Assembly: GCA_018666235.1 (NCBI GenBank)
Contig: JABJAB010000027.1
Location: forward strand, 1 to 29,715
Direction of reading: 5' to 3'
Length of the DNA: 29,715 nucleotides
From: Ilumatobacter sp.
GTDB taxonomy: Bacteria; Actinomycetota; Acidimicrobiia; Acidimicrobiales; Ilumatobacteraceae
Notes under the pieces: model-generated
What the model was told of the DNA's origin: nothing
What the model saw: the letters and a program-made list of their open reading frames with translations, nothing else
Databases searched by the model: none
Program-made: the position numbers and the translations under genes
Shown: positions 7,390-14,487 of the stretch, piece by piece
How the letters are laid out: each line of letters opens with the position of its first letter
Numbering within the stretch: position 1 is the stretch's first letter

Positions 7390-9153
7390 CTACCAGTATT
7401 CCTCGTAGTGGATGTTGCCGGGCGCGTTGCGACGGTCGGTAGTGAAGCCCTGTTTCACGAGCAGCTCGACCACGCCGGTGGTCTCAGGGAACACTTGCTC
7501 GCCGTCGACTTCTTGAGGGAGTCCGATCATTGCCGGGTTGCCGCACAGGAAGATGTGGCTGGTGTCCGGCGACAGCGTGACGCCAAGCTTCTCGGAGAAG
7601 TCGTTATCGCGCAGTAGGTCTTGCAGATATCGCTTCGGAATACCTTCCTCACGAGTCGGCATCGGCATGTAGTGATAGTTCGGGTAGCGCTGCTCAAGCT
7701 CGCGGTGCTTGTCGGAGTACCCGAGATCAGCGTTCTGGCGCACCGTGACTGCGGAAATAATCGGACCGGTATGACCCTTGCGCAACAGGTCGATGACCAT
7801 GCCGTTGTGCGGCGCCTCGCCGGTACCGGTGGAGAAGAACACAATCTCGGCTTTCGGGTCCTGCACCGCGTTGAGCGTGTAGCGGCCAGCAACCTTCGGG
7901 CCGAGATAGATGCGATCGCCGGTCTGCTTCAACGCAAGGCGCGGCGTGAGCGCCGGCGTGTTGTCTGACGTTGGTGGAACGAGAACGATGTAGAACTCGA
8001 GTTCGTCGAGGCCGTTCTCATCGGTCAGGTAGCCGTAGTCATCGAAGATCCGCGACGAGATCGAATACGAGCGGCGGATCAGCTTGTCCCACCGCTTCTC
8101 TGCCTCAGGGTCATCAGCGTCGTCGATCCGCTCTTCCCAGTACCCCAATCCGAGCGATGCGTACTGGCCGGGCAGGTACGAGGTATCGCCGTTGTCCGGC
8201 TTGACGCGCAACACCCAGAGGTCGGAGTGCGTCGGCTCGAAGTAGGTGATCGTGGCGTTGTAGTGCTCGTCGCGCAACTCCTCGATGGCCCCCACGTGAC
8301 GCGCACGCCGTTCGATCGACGAAGGCGTCGGAGGCGGGTCGATCTCGGGGAAGCACGCCTCGGCGAGCGCCACGCCGACCTGCCACCCGGGCGCCGTGTT
8401 CACAGGTACATCGGGACCTGGATCGCCGATGAACCACACCTTGCCGGAGTCGATCGCGGCTGCGGTGGCACCAACATCGTCCGGTGTCAGCGCGGCGCGC
8501 GGGGAGGCGAACACGATGTGGTCGAACTGCAGATCGGGGGTTCGCCGGTCGCCGAACTCGGCCATCGGGAACTCACCCTCCAACGTGATGTGCTGCAGGG
8601 TTGACCGATACAGCAACGTCGCCTGGCGATCGCGTTCGAGCTTGCGCAGGACGCTGGCGCCGGCGGGCGAGAGCAACGTCGGGTCCATACCACTGGCGGC
8701 AAGCACCATCCGGTTGCCGCCATCGGCGTACTGCGCGGTCAACTCCACTGCATGGTCGGAAAGGCCGACGACCAGGATGTCCTGATCGGTGCCGGCGTTG
8801 AAGCGGTCGATGTGGATGCGATCGGTTTCGGGCAACGGGATCGGCGGCTTCCAGCCCGCGCTGTCGCGCCGGTCAGCTACCAGCACGGCACGCGTGCGGT
8901 AGCTCAGTCGGTTGGTGTCGACCACCAGGTGGTCACCCACGACGTCAACTGAGGTGACGACTTCACCGAAGCCCACATCAAGCTGATTCGGGCCGATCAG
9001 ATCGGGCAGCGCGACGCGGCCCGCGGACTCGAGGATGCGAATGCGGTCAAGCCCAGAGCGCAGCGATGAGATCGCCACGGAGAGCCCGCCTGCCGAACCC
9101 CCGATGATCACCAGGTCGTAGAGCGTCGGATCATCGTGCGCAAGAGCAGTCAT
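7390..9153 (-). CDS. Two-part flavin reductase: TrxR-like Rossmann half fused to ferredoxin-NADP reductase half
   Basis: A 587-residue protein. Residues about 1-275 look like a pyridine-nucleotide-disulfide-reductase fold (VIIGGSAGGLSVAI dinucleotide site at the N-terminus and a late VWFIGDPG strand). No CxxC redox pair is visible where a thioredoxin reductase would carry one. Residues about 290-587 are an FNR-type module: RRSYSISS (FAD binding), VFFSTGTGEAPHNGM (NADP pyrophosphate loop), HIFLCGNPAMIG and a C-terminal aromatic (EEYW). It should pass electrons between NAD(P)H and a small carrier. SelW follows after 9 bases on the same strand and could be an acceptor; ferredoxin is the conventional alternative. 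Confidence 0.75.
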   Translation of the reverse strand: MTALAHDDPTLYDLVIIGGSAGGLSVAISSLRSGLDRIRILESAGRVALPDLIGPNQLDVGFGEVVTSVDVVGDHLVVDTNRLSYRTRAVLVADRRDSAGWKPPIPLPETDRIHIDRFNAGTDQDILVVGLSDHAVELTAQYADGGNRMVLAASGMDPTLLSPAGASVLRKLERDRQATLLYRSTLQHITLEGEFPMAEFGDRRTPDLQFDHIVFASPRAALTPDDVGATAAAIDSGKVWFIGDPGPDVPVNTAPGWQVGVALAEACFPEIDPPPTPSSIERRARHVGAIEELRDEHYNATITYFEPTHSDLWVLRVKPDNGDTSYLPGQYASLGLGYWEERIDDADDPEAEKRWDKLIRRSYSISSRIFDDYGYLTDENGLDELEFYIVLVPPTSDNTPALTPRLALKQTGDRIYLGPKVAGRYTLNAVQDPKAEIVFFSTGTGEAPHNGMVIDLLRKGHTGPIISAVTVRQNADLGYSDKHRELEQRYPNYHYMPMPTREEGIPKRYLQDLLRDNDFSEKLGVTLSPDTSHIFLCGNPAMIGLPQEVDGEQVFPETTGVVELLVKQGFTTDRRNAPGNIHYEEYW

Positions 9154-9257
9154 GTGCAGAACAACCTACGCAACCTCCAGGTCATTCCGAAAGCCAACCA
9201 GCGACCTTGGCCATGCACCGGCAACTGAGTCGCACTCCATGCCAGGTCCGAAAACGA

Positions 9258-9291
9258 CGACGACCCCCGCGCCGAAGCACGGGGGTCGTCG
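9258..9291 (-). terminator. Rho-independent terminator after the csp operon
   Basis: A perfect 12-bp stem, CGACGACCCCCG (9258-9269) with CGGGGGTCGTCG (9280-9291), encloses a 10-base loop. Read on the minus strand it is followed by TCGTTTTC. It lies 21 bases past the stop of the small charged protein, between that gene and the flavin reductase gene. Confidence 0.75.
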
Positions 9292-9311
9292 CAGAATTCA
9301 GACGATAAGTA

Positions 9312-9629
9312 TCAGTCGGCCGACTCGGCCGCTTCGTCTACAGCTTCTTCATCACCTTCTCTGGGTTCGGGTGCGTCACCCAGACCCATGGCGTGAAAAA
9401 TCTCTGCCTTGCGGTAATCGAAGTCGTCCTGGCTGACCTCACCCTCGGCGAAACTCTCGTTCAGGACGCGAAACTCTTCGAGCAACGCGTCCTCATCGGG
9501 AGCATCGGAACCGTCGTCTTCCTTCTTCGCAGCGGTCTTTCCGTGGCGGATGGCCTGCTTTTCAGCCTTCCGCTCTTTCTTCCGGAGTTCGCGTTGTCGC
9601 TTCTGGTATGACTGTGGGCTAGAGGCCAA
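9312..9629 (-). CDS. Small charged protein with a SHOCT-like C-terminal segment
   Basis: A 105-residue hydrophilic protein with no recognised enzyme domain. The first 45 residues are rich in Lys/Arg (RELRKKERKAEKQAIRHG), the middle is acidic, and LLEEFRVLNESFAEGEVSQD followed by DFDYRKAEIF resembles the short SHOCT helical motif. The end is strongly acidic. It starts with TTG at 9629, supported by a perfect GAGGAGG site (9638-9644) spaced 8 bases away and overlapping the stop of the cold-shock gene, which implies translational coupling. It may be an RNA- or protein-binding partner made with the cold-shock protein; that is an inference from position and charge only. Confidence 0.7.
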   Translation of the reverse strand: MASSPQSYQKRQRELRKKERKAEKQAIRHGKTAAKKEDDGSDAPDEDALLEEFRVLNESFAEGEVSQDDFDYRKAEIFHAMGLGDAPEPREGDEEAVDEAAESAD

Positions 9630-9642
9630 TCAGATCGCCTCC

Positions 9643-9846
9643 TCAGACGACTTTGACGTCGACGGCCTCGGGGCCTTTGCGACCTGGCGCGATGTCGAAC
9701 TCGACGGTGTCACCATCGTTGAGCGATCGGCGGCCAGTGCCGGAGATGTTGGAGTAGTGCACGAAGACGTCGTCGCCATCGTCACGTGAGATGAAGCCGA
9801 AGCCCTTCTCGTCATTAAAAAACTTGACCGTACCTGTGGTTGCCAT
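9643..9846 (-). CDS. cspA: Cold-shock domain protein (CspA family)
   Basis: A 67-residue single OB-fold cold-shock protein with both RNA-binding motifs: KGFGFI (RNP1) and VFVHY (RNP2). It starts MATTGTVKFFNDEKGFGFIS, as is typical, with an AAGGAG site before the ATG at 9846. It binds single-stranded RNA or DNA as a chaperone in the cytoplasm. Only 13 bases separate it from the stop of the upstream PQ-loop gene, so the long cold-shock 5' leader seen in E. coli cspA is not available here unless it lies within that gene. Confidence 0.97.
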   Translation of the reverse strand: MATTGTVKFFNDEKGFGFISRDDGDDVFVHYSNISGTGRRSLNDGDTVEFDIAPGRKGPEAVDVKVV

Positions 9847-9859
9847 TGCGGCTCCTTAT

Positions 9860-10498
9860 TCAATTCCGGGCCACCTTGACCCGTGTTGCCCCGACCACCC
9901 TAATGAGGTCCGACACTGAACCCACCGCGGCCAGGCGCAACAGGATGGCCGCTGACATCGCGATGCCGGTTGCTCCACCGGCGAGCAACGCCATGTCGGT
10001 AATCATCGCGCCATACGCCAGCCAGAGCAGCCCTTCGACGAACGACAGCATCCAGGTCGTCGGTGCCACCCCGTCAAGTTGCCGCGTTCGGTAGGCGGCG
10101 AACACCGCCGGTGCAAGCTGGATGCCATACGACAAGCCGATGGCCAACCCGGCCATGTCCCACCCGCCAATCAGGAACGCGGGGAGCGGCGCCATACCGA
10201 GGCCAAGCAGCCCGACCGCCATGCCGCCCAGCGCTGAGCGTCCGACAGAGCGAAGATAGACCGTCGCCATGGCGAAATAGAGCGCCAGTGAAACCGTGGA
10301 TACGGGCAGGATCGCCCAAAGCTCGGTGGCCACCGCATAGGCGGTCCACCACGCGTTGATCGCCATGCTGACGCCAATCCACACGGCCGAGACGCCGTCG
10401 ACCTTGCCGGTGCGGGCCAGACGCATCGCCTGTGGGAGGGCCATGCCTGAGCCCAAGACGCTGGCAGTGACGACGGTCAGAGTGAGGATGAGATTCAT
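9860..10498 (-). CDS. PQ-loop / SemiSWEET-like membrane protein
   Basis: A 212-residue integral membrane protein with about seven hydrophobic segments arranged as two PQ-loop repeats. The first repeat reads SGMALPQAMRLARTGKVDG followed by VSAVWIG. The second is GIQLAPAVFAAYRTRQLDG followed by VAPTTW, with the PQ pair degenerated to AP. PQ-loop proteins include SWEET-type sugar carriers and amino-acid exporters; the substrate cannot be read here. ATG 10498 with a GGGAGG site is chosen over an upstream in-frame extension to 10618, which would run into the divergent promoter. The gene is divergent from the CGNR regulator. Confidence 0.75.
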   Translation of the reverse strand: MNLILTLTVVTASVLGSGMALPQAMRLARTGKVDGVSAVWIGVSMAINAWWTAYAVATELWAILPVSTVSLALYFAMATVYLRSVGRSALGGMAVGLLGLGMAPLPAFLIGGWDMAGLAIGLSYGIQLAPAVFAAYRTRQLDGVAPTTWMLSFVEGLLWLAYGAMITDMALLAGGATGIAMSAAILLRLAAVGSVSDLIRVVGATRVKVARN

Positions 10499-10527
10499 GG
10501 AACACCTCCCGGTGCGGATTGTCGACT

Positions 10528-10557
10528 GTAAGGAGCAAAGCACTCTATAGTCCTTAC
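10528..10557. promoter_or_regulatory. Inverted repeat in the divergent promoter, candidate operator
   Basis: GTAAGGA (10528-10534) and TCCTTAC (10551-10557) form a perfect 7-bp inverted repeat with a 16-base spacer, midway between the divergent PQ-loop and CGNR genes. A TATAGT element (10546-10551), a plausible -10 box for the CGNR gene, touches the right arm. Binding by the adjacent CGNR protein is inferred. Confidence 0.5.
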
Positions 10558-10585
10558 GCCTGGGAAACCCAGTAACTTTGTCACC

Positions 10586-11167
10586 GTGTACGTGACATCG
10601 GGCAACGACACCGAGCAACTCCTGACTCTCGAGGCGATGGTGCGAGCTGCCAACGCGTTCACTGACGCCGCCACAGGTAATGGCGACGCGGTCGACATGC
10701 GGCAGGTGCTCGACGACGCAGGGTTTCCTCGTGCGGTCATCGCTCCCGAGGCAGCCATTCGACGCGCCGCCGAACGATTCACTGACCTGCTCCCTCGCGT
10801 CCAGTCTCTGCCAGACGTTGATGTCGGCACCGCCACGCTGTGGATCAACGCGGAACTGACCGAATTGGAGATCTCACCGTCACTGACCGACCACGGCGAA
10901 GCGGCATTGCACATCCATTGGACGCCCGCGTCGGCCACGTTTGATGATCAGGTGCTCGCCGATTTTCTGATGGCTCTGACAAACGAACTCTGCGACAACG
11001 GCACCACACGCTTTGGTCGTTGCGCCGCGGACGACTGCGAACGACTCTTCTACGATTCGTCACGTAACGGCTCTCGGCGGTTTTGCTCCGACCCGCGCTG
11101 TGCGAGCCGAACCCACACCGCCGACCACCGCAAGCGCAAGAAGACCACAAGAAAGCACTCGGCCTGA
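10586..11167 (+). CDS. CGNR zinc-finger (ABATE-domain) regulator
   Basis: A 193-residue protein with GTG start at 10586. The N-terminal 130 residues fit the stress-induced ABATE-type ligand-binding domain. The C-terminus is the treble-clef CGNR finger: FGRCAADDCERLFYDSSRNG followed by RRFCSDPRCASR and a basic tail. The eponymous C-G-N-R tetrad reads CASR here. These proteins are thought to be transcription regulators that bind DNA through the zinc module. It is divergent from the PQ-loop gene across a perfect inverted repeat, suggesting control of that transporter and of itself. Confidence 0.82.
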   Translation: MYVTSGNDTEQLLTLEAMVRAANAFTDAATGNGDAVDMRQVLDDAGFPRAVIAPEAAIRRAAERFTDLLPRVQSLPDVDVGTATLWINAELTELEISPSLTDHGEAALHIHWTPASATFDDQVLADFLMALTNELCDNGTTRFGRCAADDCERLFYDSSRNGSRRFCSDPRCASRTHTADHRKRKKTTRKHSA

Positions 11168-11312
11168 TCCGCACGCTCGAACGCAACCGCCCAGTGCGGG
11201 GCCACGCTCACCGACGCCCCACGGCCAACCGAGTTGCTCTGCCTCTCACTCTCTCGGTCGGATATCGGTATCGCTCGTTGCGCGAGCAAGGGAGTGACGG
11301 CATGCTGGCCGC

Positions 11313-11951
11313 GTGCAACTCGACTTCTGGATCGACCCCATTTGACCGTTCTGTTGGCTGACGGCCCGTTGGGTCGTCGACGATGTATCGCCCGAACGTG
11401 ATCTCGATGTCAACTGGCGTCCGATCAGCCTGCTGTTCAAAAACGATCCGCCGGAAGGATCCGACTACTACGGCCCGGCCAAGTTCACCCACGACCTCAT
11501 GCGCGTGATGGAGTCGGTACGTGCCGCCGCGGACACACCCGAGGCTGGCAACGCCGACGTCTTCAAGCTCTACTGGGAGGCGGGCAGCCGGATTCACCAC
11601 GCCCGCAATCGCGACTTCACCGCGACTCAACTCCTTGAGTCAGTAGGACTCGACACGTCGCATGCATCGGCATTCGACGACGCGAGCTGGGACGATGCGA
11701 TCAGGACCGGGATGAACGCCGGCCTGGCCCTGGTCGGCAACGACGTGGGCACGCCAATCATCGCGATCGACCGACCCGACGGCGAGCGAGCCGGCTACTT
11801 CGGCCCAGTCATCAGCAAGGTTCCGCCAAAGGACCAAGGCCTCGCCATGTGGGACGGCCTCGTCGCGATGATGGAAGTCGACAGCTTCTTCGAACTCAAG
11901 CGCACCCGTTCCGGCCGCCTCGACTTCGGCGACCGCCCCGCCACCGCCTGA
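11313..11951 (+). CDS. DsbA-like selenoprotein (mycothiol-dependent nitroreductase-like), UxxC, in-frame UGA at 11343-11345
   Basis: From GTG 11313 the protein begins MQLDFWIDPI, then a TGA at 11343-11345 (residue 11), then PFCWLTARWVVDDV. Homology continues without a break through DLDVNWRPISLLFKND, YWEAGSRIHH, VGNDVGTPIIAI (with the cis-proline) and GYFGPVISKVPP. The full length of 212 residues matches the actinobacterial DsbA-like family typified by mycobacterial Rv2466c, whose active site is C-P-W-C after a D-P pair. Here it reads U11-P-F-C14, placing Sec at the nucleophilic position. An upstream in-frame stop at 11295 and the lack of other starts force GTG 11313; the Shine-Dalgarno is weak. 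A near-ideal SECIS stem-loop follows. Ordinary gene calling would start after the active site at 11499. Confidence 0.92.
11360..11378 (+). promoter_or_regulatory. Bacterial SECIS stem-loop of the DsbA-like gene
   Basis: GACGGCCC (11360-11367) pairs with GGGUCGUC (11371-11378) as eight continuous base pairs, one of them G-U, closing a three-base loop GUU. The loop starts with G and lies 22 nt after the UGA. All three consensus properties (spacing 16-37 nt, short loop, G in the first two loop positions) are met. Confidence 0.8.
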
Positions 11952-11973
11952 AGACCACACCACCGCCCAGAGG

Positions 11974-12420
11974 TCAGCGCTGTCGGCGGGCTTCGTACAA
12001 CTCGATGTAGTCGTCAACGCTCACCGCGCCGATCGCGGCTGCAATCGCGTCGGGCACCAGCTGGTCGAGCCGCTTGAAGCGCAAGCAACTCTTGCCCATA
12101 TCGAGCTTCATGTCCGCCTCGGCGTACGCGGTCCGCAGCTCCTGCTCGACCGACCCGGACGCATACATACCGTGCAGATACAGGGAGTAGTGGTGCTTCT
12201 GCGCGGCCAGCGCGGCGAACATCAGCGGCTGCCCGTTGTAAGTCTCGGGATAGCGCTCAAGCGGGATCTCGTAGGCAATCAGCCCAAAGTTCATCGACTC
12301 CTCGACGCCGTCGGGCAGCGCATCGAGGACCAGCTGACGCACCTCAGCAACGACGGCGGCGCGCTCCGGTGGCAGCTCGGCGAGATATCCATCGACACTC
12401 GTTGCTGCACTGGTCGCCAT
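11974..12420 (-). CDS. DUF1801 (YdhG-like) protein
   Basis: A 148-residue DUF1801 protein. It has VDGYLAELPPERAAVVAEVR near the start, then ESMNFGLIAYEIPL, LMFAALAAQKHHYSLYLHG, and a lysine-rich LDMGKSCLRFKRLDQL strand near the end. The fold is frataxin-like and the biochemical role is unknown. ATG 12420 is chosen because the conserved helix begins there; longer in-frame starts would run into a pyrimidine-rich intergenic tract. It is convergent with the DsbA-like selenoprotein gene. Confidence 0.82.
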   Translation of the reverse strand: MATSAATSVDGYLAELPPERAAVVAEVRQLVLDALPDGVEESMNFGLIAYEIPLERYPETYNGQPLMFAALAAQKHHYSLYLHGMYASGSVEQELRTAYAEADMKLDMGKSCLRFKRLDQLVPDAIAAAIGAVSVDDYIELYEARRQR

Positions 12421-12454
12421 CTCTCGATCGTAGACAACGGCCCTCGCCTCACTC

Positions 12455-12548
12455 ATCTCCACCCTCTCCCGATCCCTCTCGATTCCTCCCGATTCCTCCC
12501 GATCCCCCATCCGTCTCCCTCCATCCCTCCCCCCTCCATCCCTCCCTC
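12455..12548. repeat. Pyrimidine-rich tract with tandem repeats
   Basis: The plus strand is almost purely C/T here. It contains a tandem 10-mer, GATTCCTCCC, at 12481-12490 and 12491-12500, with variant GATCCC units on both sides. It also contains a perfect tandem 15-mer, CCCTCCATCCCTCCC, at 12517-12531 and 12532-12546. The tract fills the gap between the divergent DUF1801 and VOC genes. No coding potential is credible. Confidence 0.85.
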
Positions 12549-12589
12549 ACCGGGTCGACGGATCCGGATGGCTGACGTAACGTCTGGCC

Positions 12590-12946
12590 ATGTTCGACGC
12601 CGGAGTCCACCATGTTTCGCTCAACGTGACCGATGCTGCCGTCGCCACGCGGTTCTATGTCGACGTGCTGGGGATGGCGCAGCGCGATGACCGGCCTAAC
12701 TTCTCCTTCGACGGCGCGTGGTTGCAGTCCGGCGATCAGCAGATTCATCTCCTTGAAGTTTCCGACTTCGTTCCGCCCCAAGGTCAGCACTTCGCGTTGC
12801 GCGTCGCCGACCTCAAAGCCGCCCGGGCACACCTCGAGGCACATGGCGTGACGGTCAGCGAGCCCAAGGAGCTGCCGGACATCTGTGTGCAGAGTTTCTT
12901 CAAGGATCCGACCGGCAACCTGATCGAACTCAACCAGCCGCTCTGA
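12590..12946 (+). CDS. VOC-superfamily (glyoxalase/dioxygenase-fold) protein
   Basis: A 118-residue protein with two beta-alpha-beta-beta-beta modules of the vicinal-oxygen-chelate fold. It opens with GVHHVSLNVTDAAVATRFYV and includes QQIHLLEV, HFALRVADLKAARAHLEAHG and FFKDPTGNLIELNQ. His in the first strand, His in the fourth and the Glu in LIELNQ are candidate metal ligands. Members include glyoxalases, epimerases and resistance proteins; the reaction is undetermined. Confidence 0.88.
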   Translation: MFDAGVHHVSLNVTDAAVATRFYVDVLGMAQRDDRPNFSFDGAWLQSGDQQIHLLEVSDFVPPQGQHFALRVADLKAARAHLEAHGVTVSEPKELPDICVQSFFKDPTGNLIELNQPL

Positions 12947-13038
12947 GGCCGCTCGGCCGAGAGCCGATGCTCCAGTCCGATTGGCGCGTCGCGTTCTGCC
13001 TAGGTTCGCATCGACCGATCAGAGAGTAGGAGCCGACC

Positions 13039-14373
13039 ATGGCCTGGGATTTCGAGACCGAACCAGAATTCGAAGCAAAGCTCGCGTGGATGCGCGAGTT
13101 CGTGAAGGAGGAGATCTTCCCCCTCGAAACCCTCGCGCCGGAGTTCCGCAGCCCTGAAGGTCGCGCCGCGTTCGCCAAGGTCACCGAGCCGCTGAAGCAG
13201 CAGGTGAAGGACCAAGGCCTGTGGGCCGCACACCTCCCGCCCGAACTCGGCGGCGGTGGATTCGGCCAGGTCAAGCTCGGCCTCATGCACGAGATCCTGG
13301 GCCAGTCGGTACTCGCTCCTCGCATCTTTGGCAACAATGCTCCGGACTCGGGCAATGCCGAACTGCTGTCGCTCGGTGGCACCGAGGAACAGAAGACGAA
13401 GTGGATGCAACCGCTCCTCGATCAAGAGATCAGTTCGTGTTTCTCGATGACCGAGCCGGGGGCTGGTGCCGACCCAACTTTGCTCACGACGCAGGCGATG
13501 CGCGACGGTGACGAGTGGGTGATCAACGGCCACAAATGGTTCTCATCGAACGCCTCGGTCGCCGACATCTTGATCGTGATGGTCAAGACCAACCTCGACG
13601 AAGACGCGTCGCCGTATCAAGCCTTCTCGATGATCGTCGTCCCAACCGACACGCCCGGCGTCAATATCGTGCGCGACGTCCCGACGATGGGTGAGCCCGA
13701 CCACCGGACTGGTGAGCCGGGCGGTCACGCCGAGATCCTGTACGAGGACGTGCGTGTCCCGTTCGGCAACGTCGTTGGCGGCGAGGCTGGCATCGGACAG
13801 GGTTTCGCGTTGGCCCAGAAGCGGCTCGGTCCCGGCCGCATCCATCACGCAATGCGCTGGCTCGGCCAGTCGCAACGTGCCTTCGACCTGCTCTGCGAGC
13901 GGGCGCTCACCCGCTACACAAAGGGCTCGATTCTCGCCGACAAGCAGATGGTTCAGGACTGGATCGCCCAGTCATACGCGGACCGCGAGGCGGCGCGACT
14001 GCTCACGCTGCAGGCGGCGTGGAAGATGGACAAGCTGCACGAAGCCGGCGGCACCTACAGCGATGCGCGTCTCGAGATCGCCGTCATCAAGTTCTGGGGT
14101 GCCAAGGTGCTCCACGACGTGATTGATCGGGCGATCCAGATTCACGGCTCGCTCGGCTACACGACCGACCTCCCGCTCGAAGCCATGTACCGAGCCGCCC
14201 GTGCGGCGCGCATCTACGACGGCCCCGACGAGGTCCACAAGGTCACGGTCGCCCGCCAGGTGCTCAAGCGCTACCGGCCGGCAGATCCGAGCATCGACCA
14301 CGTCCCCACCCGACGGGCCGACGCGATGAAGCGCTACGGAGACGTGTTGGAGGAACTCGCGATCAACTCCTAG
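13039..14373 (+). CDS. Acyl-CoA dehydrogenase (FadE/ACAD11-like)
   Basis: A 444-residue flavin acyl-CoA dehydrogenase. Visible motifs are CFSMTEPGAGADPTLL (FAD/substrate-binding signature), WVINGHKWFSS, a helical C-terminal domain with IQIHGSLGYTTDLPLE, and ARIYDGPDEVHKVTVARQVL. The last is where the acidic catalytic base sits in this subgroup. It introduces the 2,3-double bond into an acyl-CoA and passes electrons to ETF. ATG 13039 follows a GAGTAGGAG-type site. It ends at a strong bidirectional hairpin terminator facing the thiolase gene. Confidence 0.93.
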   Translation: MAWDFETEPEFEAKLAWMREFVKEEIFPLETLAPEFRSPEGRAAFAKVTEPLKQQVKDQGLWAAHLPPELGGGGFGQVKLGLMHEILGQSVLAPRIFGNNAPDSGNAELLSLGGTEEQKTKWMQPLLDQEISSCFSMTEPGAGADPTLLTTQAMRDGDEWVINGHKWFSSNASVADILIVMVKTNLDEDASPYQAFSMIVVPTDTPGVNIVRDVPTMGEPDHRTGEPGGHAEILYEDVRVPFGNVVGGEAGIGQGFALAQKRLGPGRIHHAMRWLGQSQRAFDLLCERALTRYTKGSILADKQMVQDWIAQSYADREAARLLTLQAAWKMDKLHEAGGTYSDARLEIAVIKFWGAKVLHDVIDRAIQIHGSLGYTTDLPLEAMYRAARAARIYDGPDEVHKVTVARQVLKRYRPADPSIDHVPTRRADAMKRYGDVLEELAINS

Positions 14374-14391
14374 CCAAGGTCGAAAACGCAG

Positions 14392-14432
14392 AGAGCCTGG
14401 CCCTTCCGCAAAACGCGGAAAGGCCAGGCTCT
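14392..14432. terminator. Bidirectional hairpin terminator
   Basis: AGAGCCTGGCC (14392-14402) pairs with GGCCAGGCTCT (14422-14432). Inside, after one mismatch, TTCCGC pairs with GCGGAA around an AAAAC loop. This gives 17 base pairs between the convergent acyl-CoA dehydrogenase and thiolase genes. There is no clear T-run on either side. Confidence 0.7.
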
Positions 14433-14441
14433 TCAGAAGCA

Positions 14442-14469
14442 GATCTCACCACCAGGTGGCGCTGAGATC
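14442..14469. terminator. Second hairpin in the convergent gap
   Basis: GATCTCA (14442-14448) and TGAGATC (14463-14469) form a 7-bp stem around a GGTGG-containing loop that can itself pair. It lies between the main terminator and the thiolase stop, and may be the thiolase-side terminator. Confidence 0.45.
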
Positions 14470-14487
14470 AGACCATTTCCATCAACC

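Noticed and set aside
4854..11345. The three TGAs as sequencing errors or pseudogene mutations
   Set aside because: All three fall on redox Cys columns, no other frame damage is seen in these genes, and stem-loops follow. Random damage would not choose these positions.
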